Shown piece by piece: positions 1 to 5,853 of a stretch of 15,010 bases of DNA (position 1 is its first letter; each line of letters begins with the position of its first letter). Origin of the DNA: Candidatus Solincola jinzensis (lineage in GTDB: Bacteria > Actinomycetota > Geothermincolia > Geothermincolales > RBG-13-55-18); assembly GCA_015711875.1 (NCBI GenBank), contig JACVJG010000017.1, positions 1 to 15,010 of the forward strand, read 5' to 3'. The notes beneath the pieces were generated by a model. It saw only the letters and a program-made list of their open reading frames with translations. It was not told the DNA's origin and did not search any database. Position numbers and translations under genes: made by a program.

Positions 1-32
1 TGAAAGATATATACACGTATAGGGCTGGACTT

Positions 33-52
33 GATGCCGCCTGGGAGGCATC
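33..52. repeat. Short perfect inverted repeat
   Basis: GATGCC (33-38) and GGCATC (47-52) form a perfect 6 bp stem with an 8-base loop, upstream of the first gene. No T-tract follows. The role is unknown; it could belong to the 3' end of a gene lying before the window. Confidence 0.4.
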
Positions 53-121
53 GGCTCGCATGGCGTGAGAAAAGTGCGTAAAGGCGGATGAGGCAAGAAA
101 GGCGCGCGAAGGAGGATGAGG

Positions 122-973
122 ATGGTTTCCGAGCGACAGGGGGGATGGACGGCGAAAAAGACGCTTGCGGTGGTCATCCCCGTATGTATGGCGATAGCGG
201 CGGTGGCGGTCGCGCTGGTGTTGACGCTGGGCGGCAAAGACGACTCCGGCGGGACGGAGAAGAAGGACACGGCGAGCGAAGAGATGATGCTGGAGACCTA
301 CGAGCAGATCAAGCAAGAGGCCGAGAAGGCGGTCTCGGAGATGGATGATCTGGAGTCCGAGGAGGCGGCCTCCGATCCCGACGTCTATGCTCAGGAACTG
401 GAGGAGGCAGAGGCGGCCTACGAGCAACTCTACAATGACCTTGAGGAAGCCACCTCTTACGCCGTCGAGGTGACGGAGGAATATGCCGAGCTTTATGAGT
501 ACATATATGAGTACTATGACTATCTATATGACATGACCGAGCAGGCAACGCAGGAGATAGACTACCTTCTCTCCCTTGTGCCCACCATGGAGGAGATCGA
601 GCAGATGCAACAGCAGGCCGAGCGCCTGAAGAACCTCCCCGCAGGCGGCAAGTACCAGGAGATCCTGGCCCAGCTGCAGCGCAACGCCCAGAAAGCCCTC
701 TCAAGCCTCGAGGGCAAGCAGCCACCTTCCGGCTTGGGCGTCTACGGGGAGGAGATGAACGAGCTGGCGGAGGAGCTGGAGTCAATATCGCAGCAGATGG
801 CCAAGTCCCTCGCCTCCGGCGACAAAGCCGCCTACGGAGCCCAGCTCGAGGAGATGAGCGCGGCCATCGCTCAAGCTCAGCAACAGCTCATGGCGGGCGT
901 CGATTCACTGGTCTCCGGGTATGCTTCCATGCTTTCGCAGCTGGAAGCTTCCATCCAGTCGGCTCTGCCCTAG
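122..973 (+). CDS. Membrane-anchored coiled-coil protein of unknown function
   Basis: This is a 283-residue hypothetical protein. I chose ATG 122 because GGAGG (111-115) lies 6 bases before it; an ATG at 116 touches the same ribosome binding site and is unlikely. Residues 1-12 are positively charged, and residues 13-36 form one hydrophobic helix (Val/Ala/Leu-rich), which would be an uncleaved signal anchor. The rest, roughly 45-283, is strongly acidic and Glu/Ala/Gln-rich, has no prolines over long stretches and has heptad-like spacing, so an extended coiled coil outside the membrane is likely. A tyrosine cluster at residues 121-136 is unusual. No enzymatic motif is visible. The gene stands alone and ends at a strong intrinsic terminator. 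The anchor is well supported; the function is unknown. Confidence 0.82.
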   Translation: MVSERQGGWTAKKTLAVVIPVCMAIAAVAVALVLTLGGKDDSGGTEKKDTASEEMMLETYEQIKQEAEKAVSEMDDLESEEAASDPDVYAQELEEAEAAYEQLYNDLEEATSYAVEVTEEYAELYEYIYEYYDYLYDMTEQATQEIDYLLSLVPTMEEIEQMQQQAERLKNLPAGGKYQEILAQLQRNAQKALSSLEGKQPPSGLGVYGEEMNELAEELESISQQMAKSLASGDKAAYGAQLEEMSAAIAQAQQQLMAGVDSLVSGYASMLSQLEASIQSALP

Positions 974-993
974 AACCCTCCCTATCCGGATAC

Positions 994-1025
994 GGCCCCC
1001 CGTCAGCGTGTGGGGGGCCTTTTCG
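994..1025 (+). terminator. Intrinsic terminator of the coiled-coil gene
   Basis: GGCCCCCC (994-1001) pairs perfectly with GGGGGGCC (1012-1019) around a 10-base loop and is followed by TTTT (1020-1023). It lies 21 bases after the stop codon at 971-973. This is a textbook Rho-independent terminator and the clearest one in the window. Confidence 0.88.
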
Positions 1026-1320
1026 CTGTTTGCTACTGATGGCATCATCGTGGCACTTGGATCGACAGACTGATGGCAGCCCGTCCCGAACATGGATTTT
1101 CGCTGTTTTCTCTAGGTACGGCCTTGCGGCACGGCGGTAGTCCCCGGCGGCGATACGCGGGGCGGAGGACCCCGGCAAAAGACCTCCTGTCATCCTATCT
1201 ATATTGTGCTGCCAAGAAAAGGACCCCATGGCCGGCGTCGACATGGAGGCGCGAGAAATGAAAAATGGAGAGCTCGAGAGCATCTGCGCGGCCGACTCTG
1301 CCCGGTGCCCTCGAGCCTCC
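1026..1320. other. Gene-free stretch with short direct repeats and a GC-rich hairpin
   Basis: No convincing gene lies between the terminator and the convergent response regulator. TTTTCGCTGTTT occurs at 1020-1031 and again at 1097-1108 (offset 77). ACTGATGGCA occurs at 1035-1044 and 1069-1078 (offset 34). Around 1140-1170 there is a GC-rich fold with paired CCCCG/CGGGG and GTCC/GGAC arms. It matches no RNA family I recognise. Open frames here lack ribosome binding sites and protein-like composition. Confidence 0.4.
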
Positions 1321-1345
1321 ACGCCGGAAAGAGGGGTTTCGGCGT
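1321..1345 (-). terminator. Hairpin abutting the response-regulator stop codon
   Basis: ACGCC (1321-1325) and GAAA (1327-1330) pair with TTTC (1337-1340) and GGCGT (1341-1345). One G is bulged and the loop is GAGGGG. The stem reaches the first base of the TGA stop (minus strand, 1347-1345). No T-tract follows on the minus strand, so this may be a 3'-end stabiliser or a weak terminator. Confidence 0.4.
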
Positions 1346-1743
1346 CAAGCGTTTACTACCGTTCGCTCCTCTCCGGCCCCGATAAGGTTCTTTATGAATT
1401 CCAGCAGCGCTCCGTTATCGAAAGGTTTGGCGAAACATTGCGTCACCCCCGCCCGCAAGGCCTTGTCCTCGATGTCCTCCTTGGGAAGTGCGCTCAGGAT
1501 TATTATGGGTATGGTAAAGGTCTTGGTGGACATCTTCAGCCTCTCCACCACGCTGAAGCCATCCCCGGCCGGCATCCTCACGTCCAGGATGATGAGGTCT
1601 GGCTTGATCTTGTGGGCGCTCATCACCGCCGACGTGCCGTCAAAGGCCGCGTAAACGTCATATCCCTCGAGGGCGAGGTTCACGCTCAGAATCCTTACCA
1701 GGACCTCATCGTCGTCTACTATGAGGATCTTTTTCTTCTCCAT
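1345..1743 (-). CDS. Single-domain response regulator (CheY-like receiver)
   Basis: This is a 132-residue receiver domain with no output domain. The acidic pocket is D10-D11-D12, the phospho-acceptor is D54 (in LDVRMP), the switch residue is S84 (in LSA) and the conserved lysine is K106 (in KPF). All are at the expected spacing, so it should be phosphorylated by a histidine kinase and signal by protein contact. The ATG at 1743 is preceded on the minus strand by GAGGGG at 7 bases. The frame stays open upstream, but the extra residues are not receiver-like and the upstream ATG lacks a ribosome binding site. No kinase gene is adjacent. Similar stand-alone receivers serve phosphorelays, motility or diguanylate cyclase partners, and nothing here says which. 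The family call is secure; the pathway is unknown. Confidence 0.92.
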   Translation of the reverse strand: MEKKKILIVDDDEVLVRILSVNLALEGYDVYAAFDGTSAVMSAHKIKPDLIILDVRMPAGDGFSVVERLKMSTKTFTIPIIILSALPKEDIEDKALRAGVTQCFAKPFDNGALLEFIKNLIGAGEERTVVNA

Positions 1744-2155
1744 CTCGTAACCCCTCTTTCGCATCCTCGCGTTCCGGCAGTATTTGTATCGATGCAAAGG
1801 CCGGAAGCGGCCATCCCGCCGGAGAGGGATTCCCGCCTGCCATGCGGGGTATTGATGCGGTCCCAGGCCAGTGTAATCAGGGAAGCAGAGCCTCAGGTAT
1901 GCTGTCGCCTTTCCACCGGATCCATCCATAAACAGAAAGGCTTTTCAGGCACTTCAGTCCATGCCGCCACTGGTACTTCTTCCTCAAGAGAGGCGCGTCA
2001 AACGGGCGTTACCTCTTCGAGAGGTCGCGGTCGCGCCCCGACCGCCACTGGTATGCCGGTCAGCAGCCTGAAAACGGCCATGGCCTGGCATAGGATAAAC
2101 ACCAGGAAGGTGGGTTTGCGATTTGCAATAATTGTACTGTGACGTCAACGATGCT
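1744..2155. other. Gene-free stretch with three tandem hairpins and a repeated 12-mer
   Basis: This stretch lies between two minus-strand genes. Three small perfect stems follow one another: CCTC/GAGG (1982-1993), ACCTCT/AGAGGT (2011-2025, 3-base loop) and GCGGTCG/CGACCGC (2027-2045, 5-base loop). CCGCCACTGGTA occurs at 1964-1975 and 2042-2053 (offset 78). The hairpins may end the upstream minus-strand transcript (gene ending at 2156), but no T-tract is present. No protein-like frame is credible here apart from the antisense of the receiver gene. Confidence 0.45.
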
Positions 2156-2908
2156 TCAGCGGCGCATGCGGAAGGTGCCGCGCTGGGCGTACGGGGAGTA
2201 GGCCTCGCCCTGGGGCTCGGCCACGAACTCCCCCGTGATCTCGGTGAAACCCGCCCCCACCTGCCCCACCAGGTAGATCTCCGCCGGCACCGCGCCCTGC
2301 GAGGGACCCAACTTCACCATCACCAGCATGGCGGCGGCGAAGGAACCCGTTCCTTTCTCCCAGACGTACTCGCTCTCCTTGATCAGGAAGACCTGCTCGT
2401 ACTCGGGCGGCGTGGTTATCTTGCCATTCTCCTCAAATCTGAGATGGCAGTTGGAGAGCCCGTAGGCGGACCCCGTCATGTCCAGCACCCAGTTGCCCAG
2501 GATATCGCCGTAGCCCTGGGGCGGCGGGGGCTCCTCGCCGCCTCCCACCGGGTCGGGGAACTCCACCACCAGGCCGGGAGGGTTCGAGCCCGGCGCCGGC
2601 GCGGGGGCGGGAGCGGGAGAGGCCGGCGCGGTGGCGCCTCTGCCCTGCCCGCCATCCTGGGCGGTCGTTGGGTATGGGGCCGGAGCTTCTTCCGCCTGCC
2701 CAACGCCGGGAACCGCCGAGCCGCCAGCCAGCGTCTCTTCCCCCGCCGCCTCGGCCGCCAGGTTTTCCTCCCCTCCGCGGGACGGCAGGTACCATAACAA
2801 GGACAGGGCCAGGGCGGCGGAGAGCAGCGAAGCCAGGGCGAGGACCCAGGTCCTCCTGCCCCTCCAGCGTCCCGTGAAAGTGAAGCGGCCCCCCGGCTCC
2901 AGCTCCAT
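2156..2908 (-). CDS. Membrane-anchored protein with Pro/Ala linker and C-terminal beta-type domain
   Basis: This is a 250-residue hypothetical protein. Residues 1-20 are basic at the membrane-proximal end, and residues 21-41 form one hydrophobic helix. Residues about 45-130 are low-complexity and Ala/Gly/Pro/Glu-rich, including a Pro-Ala alternation near 96-106, which would act as a flexible spacer. Residues about 132-250 look folded, with alternating hydrophobic strands (GNWVLDMTG, then HLRFEENGKI). This resembles lipocalin-like or other beta-barrel extracytoplasmic domains, but I cannot assign a family. ATG 2908 has a GAGGG only 3 bases upstream, so the start is less certain. It is a type II topology surface protein; the function is not inferable. 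Confidence 0.75.
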   Translation of the reverse strand: MELEPGGRFTFTGRWRGRRTWVLALASLLSAALALSLLWYLPSRGGEENLAAEAAGEETLAGGSAVPGVGQAEEAPAPYPTTAQDGGQGRGATAPASPAPAPAPAPGSNPPGLVVEFPDPVGGGEEPPPPQGYGDILGNWVLDMTGSAYGLSNCHLRFEENGKITTPPEYEQVFLIKESEYVWEKGTGSFAAAMLVMVKLGPSQGAVPAEIYLVGQVGAGFTEITGEFVAEPQGEAYSPYAQRGTFRMRR

Positions 2909-3077
2909 ATGCCCTCACTCTACGCTGTAGAACTTAGGCGGCTCGCAACAAGCGCCGCCGCTCCATCGACGCTTCAACCGTTTACCACGCTTTAGTGAAT
3001 GCATTTGCTTCTACTCTACCATCAACCCCGATCAACAATCCAAAGCTGTGCGCTATCAAGTCTGCGGGACAAAGACT

Positions 3078-3095
3078 GCCGGATAAACCTCCGGC
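3078..3095 (-). terminator. Possible weak terminator of the AbfD-like gene
   Basis: GCCGG (3078-3082) and CCGGC (3091-3095) pair around an 8-base loop. Read on the minus strand, the hairpin lies about 20 bases after the TGA stop (3116-3114) and is followed by AGTCTTTG, a poor T-tract. The stem is short, so this is a weak candidate. Confidence 0.35.
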
Positions 3096-3113
3096 CTTTC
3101 CGGGGGCAGATTC

Positions 3114-4568
3114 TCAGACTCCTTCTATATCCGCAAGCCTCTTAACGTATTTCACCTTTTCCTCCAGGTCGGCGAGGCGGTAGATCATGATGCGCTGCGC
3201 CTGGGGGGAACCGGCGCCGTGCACGCTCTCGGTGAGGTAGGCGGCAGCGCCGCATCCCATGGTCATGTTCTCGATGAACTTCAGCACCTTGATGCGGTCC
3301 AGGGTGGGGATGTCCGCGGAGCCCTTTAGGTATTTCTCGAGATACGGGGCTACTTCGGGGTTCTCGAAGTCCTTCTGGGAGGGCATGGTGACCACGAGGC
3401 CGCCGGCGATGTCCTGCAACAGGCGCGAGATCTCGAAGGGGAAGCGGGTGACGTTGTGCTTGCAGATATTGGCAAGGAGCACGTCCACCAGGTAGCAGCC
3501 CGAGGGAGTGGCCTCGCCCCGCGCCGAGCAGGCGATGCCGCATGAGAAGAGGGTCTCGTTGAGGTGGATCATCTCCGTGATCTTGTCGCGCACGTGGCTC
3601 ACGCGGTCTATCCCGCTATAGAAGGCCGCGAGCTGCGCCGCCCCCACCAGCACGTCGCCCACCCCCACCTTGCACCCGCCGTAGCTCTGGCGGTGGTAGG
3701 CGGCGAAGCGTTCCACCACCTTGCCGCTGTGCTCATACTCACCGCACATGAACACCCGCTCCCAGGGAACGAAGACGTCGTCGAAGACCACCAGCGCCTC
3801 CTGGCTCCCGTATCTGGGATTGCCCACGTCCATGGGGCTGCCCTCCAGCTTGCGGGTGTCGGAGGGCTGGCGGCCGAGGATGAAGGTGATGCCCTCGGCA
3901 TCGGCGGGGACGGCGAAGGACACGGCGTAGTCACTCTCGCTCTCGCGCATGGCAGTGGTGGGCATGACCAGGATCTCGTGGGAGTTGATGGAGCCCGTCT
4001 GGTGGGCTTTGGCGCCACGCACCACGATGCCGTCGGCCCGGCGCTCCACCACGCGCACGAACATGTCGGGGTCGGGTTGCTCGGCGGGGCGCAGGGAGCG
4101 GTCCCCCTTCACGTCGGTCATCGCCCCGTCAACCACCAGGTTCTCCTCCTGGATGAAGCGTATGTATTCCTTTAGGCGCTGGTGGTATTCCGTGCCCCGG
4201 TCCTGGTCGCACTCGTAGGTGACGGAATAAAGGGCGTTGATGCCGTCCATGCCCACGCAGCGCTGGAAGCAGGTGGAAGTGCGCCTACCCAGCAGGCGCT
4301 GCATGAGCACCTTGTTCACCAGGTCCTCCGTTGACTGGTGGATATGGGCGAAACGGCTCACGCGCTCGCCCGTGAGGTGCGACCTCGCGAAGAGAAGCTC
4401 CTCCGCCTCGGGCTCGTCGCCCAGGTTGAAGGTCTCGGCCACGGCGTTCATGGAGGGCCTGATCATGGGATGGTCCACGGGGTTCTCCACCCTCTCCCCC
4501 ATGACGTAGATCCTGCGCTCAAGCCCGCGCAGGCTCTCTATATATGCTTCTGGGCTGTCGATCTTCAT
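3114..4568 (-). CDS. abfD: 4-hydroxybutyryl-CoA dehydratase family protein (AbfD-like, [4Fe-4S]/FAD)
   Basis: This is a 484-residue protein, close to the roughly 490 of known 4-hydroxybutyryl-CoA dehydratases. These oxygen-sensitive radical enzymes convert 4-hydroxybutyryl-CoA via vinylacetyl-CoA to crotonyl-CoA. The unusual cluster ligands are all present: C100 and C104 (in CFQRC), H292 and C299 (in HRQSYGGCK). Y296, K300, E257, Q102 and T191 match catalytic positions I recall for the Clostridium aminobutyricum enzyme, within one residue. The C-terminal TESVHGAGSP segment carries the conserved glutamate. Relatives without the cluster are flavin 4-hydroxyphenylacetate 3-monooxygenases, and the ligands argue against that. 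Start: ATG 4568 has AAGGGG 9 bases upstream, while ATG 4577 touches that site directly. It is divergent from marR, which may control it. The natural substrate may differ from 4-hydroxybutyryl-CoA. Confidence 0.9.
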   Translation of the reverse strand: MKIDSPEAYIESLRGLERRIYVMGERVENPVDHPMIRPSMNAVAETFNLGDEPEAEELLFARSHLTGERVSRFAHIHQSTEDLVNKVLMQRLLGRRTSTCFQRCVGMDGINALYSVTYECDQDRGTEYHQRLKEYIRFIQEENLVVDGAMTDVKGDRSLRPAEQPDPDMFVRVVERRADGIVVRGAKAHQTGSINSHEILVMPTTAMRESESDYAVSFAVPADAEGITFILGRQPSDTRKLEGSPMDVGNPRYGSQEALVVFDDVFVPWERVFMCGEYEHSGKVVERFAAYHRQSYGGCKVGVGDVLVGAAQLAAFYSGIDRVSHVRDKITEMIHLNETLFSCGIACSARGEATPSGCYLVDVLLANICKHNVTRFPFEISRLLQDIAGGLVVTMPSQKDFENPEVAPYLEKYLKGSADIPTLDRIKVLKFIENMTMGCGAAAYLTESVHGAGSPQAQRIMIYRLADLEEKVKYVKRLADIEGV

Positions 4569-4584
4569 CTTCTTCATCCCCTTT

Positions 4585-4709
4585 CCGAGAGAGCCTACCG
4601 CCCTCTCCCGAAGACCAGCGGCTTTTTCCCGTCGCCTTCCCGCAACAACCTCTCGCCCTCTTGCGGGTAAAGGCCTTCTTCGGGGAGGGAAGAGACCCCT
4701 CTCTCCCCG
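4585..4709 (-). promoter_or_regulatory. Hairpin-rich leader of the AbfD-like gene
   Basis: Just upstream of the start codon, three inverted repeats lie in series on the minus strand. CGGGGAG (4681-4687) pairs with CTCCCCG (4703-4709), with an inner AGAG/CTCT stem and an ACCC loop. CCCGCAA (4639-4645) pairs with TTGCGGG (4661-4667) around 15 bases. An imperfect GAGAG/CTCTC pair lies at 4587-4607 next to the ribosome binding site. If transcribed, this would be a structured 5' leader. It matches no riboswitch class I recognise. Confidence 0.4.
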
Positions 4710-4774
4710 CAAGTTACCATCCAGGTTATGAGTGTAACCCATAGCCGCCGCCGCGGTGAATAACCGCCGTCATC

Positions 4775-4880
4775 CAGACATCAGGGTCAAGCCTCGCCGG
4801 GTGCCTCAACAGACATCAGGGTAAGGACTCGCCATGAGGCATCAGCAGGCAATCAGGACCAGGTCTTGCCAGGCTGACCG
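4775..4880. repeat. Degenerate tandem repeat, three units of 35-36 bp
   Basis: Unit 1 (4775-4809) and unit 2 (4810-4845) both start with CAGACATCAGGGT and share CTCGCC and a GGTGCCTCA/GAGGCATCA-like tail. Unit 3 (4846-about 4880) starts CAGGCAATCAGGACC and keeps CTTGCC at the corresponding place. The offsets are 35 and 36 bp. It lies in the divergent gap between the AbfD-like gene and marR, where a regulator array could act. It is not a CRISPR: the units are contiguous with no spacers. Confidence 0.6.
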
Positions 4881-5048
4881 AGGATTTAGACCCAGCAGAG
4901 GCAGAGCACGCGTTTGTTCGGCATCAAGCAGGTGTTTTCCAGTATGTATTCATCGTTCTCATTATTCTCGGTTGGCCTTTCTTCTTTTTTCCCAGGCACC
5001 GGGCGAGGCTCGACCCATTGCCAGACACCCTTGCCAAACATGGCGGGC
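4881..5048. other. Remainder of the divergent intergenic region
   Basis: The 537-base gap between the AbfD-like gene and marR holds, after the tandem repeat, a polypyrimidine run at about 4974-4993. It contains no credible gene. I found no convincing minus-strand promoter for the AbfD-like gene, although one must lie in this gap. Confidence 0.4.
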
Positions 5049-5077
5049 TTGACGGGAGAAGAGGGGCAGATTATAAT
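5049..5077 (+). promoter_or_regulatory. Sigma-70 type promoter of marR
   Basis: TTGACG (5049-5054) and TATAAT (5072-5077) are separated by 17 bases, a near-consensus housekeeping promoter. The predicted transcript would start near 5083-5085, about 20 bases before the ATG at 5106. It stands out in this GC-rich DNA. Confidence 0.8.
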
Positions 5078-5089
5078 TCATTTTGTGAA
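5077..5089. promoter_or_regulatory. Candidate MarR operator overlapping the start of transcription
   Basis: TTCA (5077-5080) and TGAA (5086-5089) flank 5 bases, within an AT-rich stretch that overlaps the last base of the -10 box and the predicted start site. MarR proteins commonly bind such imperfect palindromes and repress their own gene. The half-sites are short, so this is an inference from position. Confidence 0.4.
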
Positions 5090-5105
5090 ATAACTAGGGG
5101 GCGTC

Positions 5106-5582
5106 ATGGACCGCGACAGCATATTCTCCCATCTTCCCGAGATCGAGAGGTTGTACACCCTCTTCGATTACACCACCACCCTGTGGGAAGCCAAGGAACT
5201 CTCCCTTTACCACGTGGACAAAGTGGAGTTCTACCTCCTGCTCATCATGCGCTTCCGCGAGGACCTGCGCATGAAGGACCTGGCGGAGCTGCTTTCCCTG
5301 AATAACTCCACCCTCACCCAGGTGGCGAACCGTTGCGAGAGAAAAGGCCTGGTGAAGAGGGTTAAGGGGACTGAGGACAAGCGCGAGACCATCCTCAAGT
5401 TCACCCCCAAGGGGCGCAAGCTCATCGACAACATCGTCAGCCACCGCCAGGCCCTTTTCTTCCCGGTTTGGGAGAAGGTGAGCGAGGAGGACATCAGGGG
5501 CTTTCTCAACGTGCTGCGCACAGTGGTGGAGACGCTGGAGGACCGGGTAGCTTACCTGGAGCACCTCAAGCGCCCATGGTGA
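5106..5582 (+). CDS. MarR-family transcriptional regulator
   Basis: This is a 158-residue winged-helix regulator of usual MarR length. Residues 1-45 form the N-terminal dimerisation helices. Residues about 55-80 are the helix-turn-helix (MKDLAELLSLNNSTLTQVAN), and residues 83-104 are the wing with the typical basic DKR turn (91-93) followed by FTPKGRKL. The C-terminal helices (about 105-158) complete the dimer interface. ATG 5106 follows AGGGGG by a few bases and a near-consensus promoter by about 20 bases of leader. It heads the plus-strand catabolic genes and is divergent from the AbfD-like gene. A ligand-responsive repressor sensing an acid or acyl-CoA of this pathway is the natural inference. 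The ligand is unknown. Confidence 0.93.
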   Translation: MDRDSIFSHLPEIERLYTLFDYTTTLWEAKELSLYHVDKVEFYLLLIMRFREDLRMKDLAELLSLNNSTLTQVANRCERKGLVKRVKGTEDKRETILKFTPKGRKLIDNIVSHRQALFFPVWEKVSEEDIRGFLNVLRTVVETLEDRVAYLEHLKRPW

Positions 5583-5624
5583 CCGGCACTTGGTCAGAAA
5601 TGTGGGAGATATAGTACATATTAT

Positions 5625-5636
5625 GAACTTTTGTTC
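5625..5636. repeat. Small inverted repeat in an AT-rich patch
   Basis: GAAC (5625-5628) and GTTC (5633-5636) flank TTTT, inside an AT-rich patch (about 5606-5640) between marR and the alcohol dehydrogenase. It could be part of a promoter or operator for the dehydrogenase. I see no well-spaced -35/-10 pair. Confidence 0.3.
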
Positions 5637-5724
5637 TACCTGGCGGGCTAACGCGACCATCCGCGCTCTCCCAAAGAGATGGAACATGGCATGCGGCATT
5701 GAGAGGAAGCACGGCTGTATGTGT

Positions 5725-5742
5725 CGGGATGCCTGCATCCCG
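5725..5742. repeat. Perfect 8 bp inverted repeat
   Basis: CGGGATGC (5725-5732) and GCATCCCG (5735-5742) are separated by 2 bases, giving a near-perfect palindrome. It lies 112 bases before the alcohol dehydrogenase start. A second hairpin, CTCCGT/ACGGAG (5787-5803), lies closer to the gene. No T-tract follows either, so a protein-binding site or leader structure is as likely as termination. Confidence 0.5.
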
Positions 5743-5853
5743 GGTTGCATAAAGGGGGCGCAGGAAAAGGAAACCTGAAGTAGAACCTCCGTCTGGCACG
5801 GAGAAAGCAGCGTGATGATAAGGGTAAGCGCGCTAGAGGAAAGGGGGAAGGAG

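Noticed and set aside
1130..1215. Riboswitch or structured RNA near the GC-rich fold
   Set aside because: I compared it by eye with cyclic-di-GMP, cobalamin and SRP RNA cores and found no matching conserved bases on either strand. Only a generic hairpin is supported.
1204..2142. A 312-codon open frame on the plus strand across the response regulator
   Set aside because: It is antisense to an intact receiver domain, has no recognisable domain, and runs through intergenic repeats.
2578..2600. tRNA T-arm-like GGTTCGAGCC
   Set aside because: It lies inside the coding region of the membrane-anchored protein, and no acceptor or anticodon arms surround it.
2132..2797. A 221-codon open frame on the plus strand opposite the membrane-anchored protein
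   Set aside because: It is Arg/Gly/His-rich without domains. The minus-strand frame has a transmembrane anchor and a folded C-terminal part, so it is the real gene.
4775..4880. CRISPR array
   Set aside because: The repeats are contiguous and degenerate with no spacers, and no cas genes are present.
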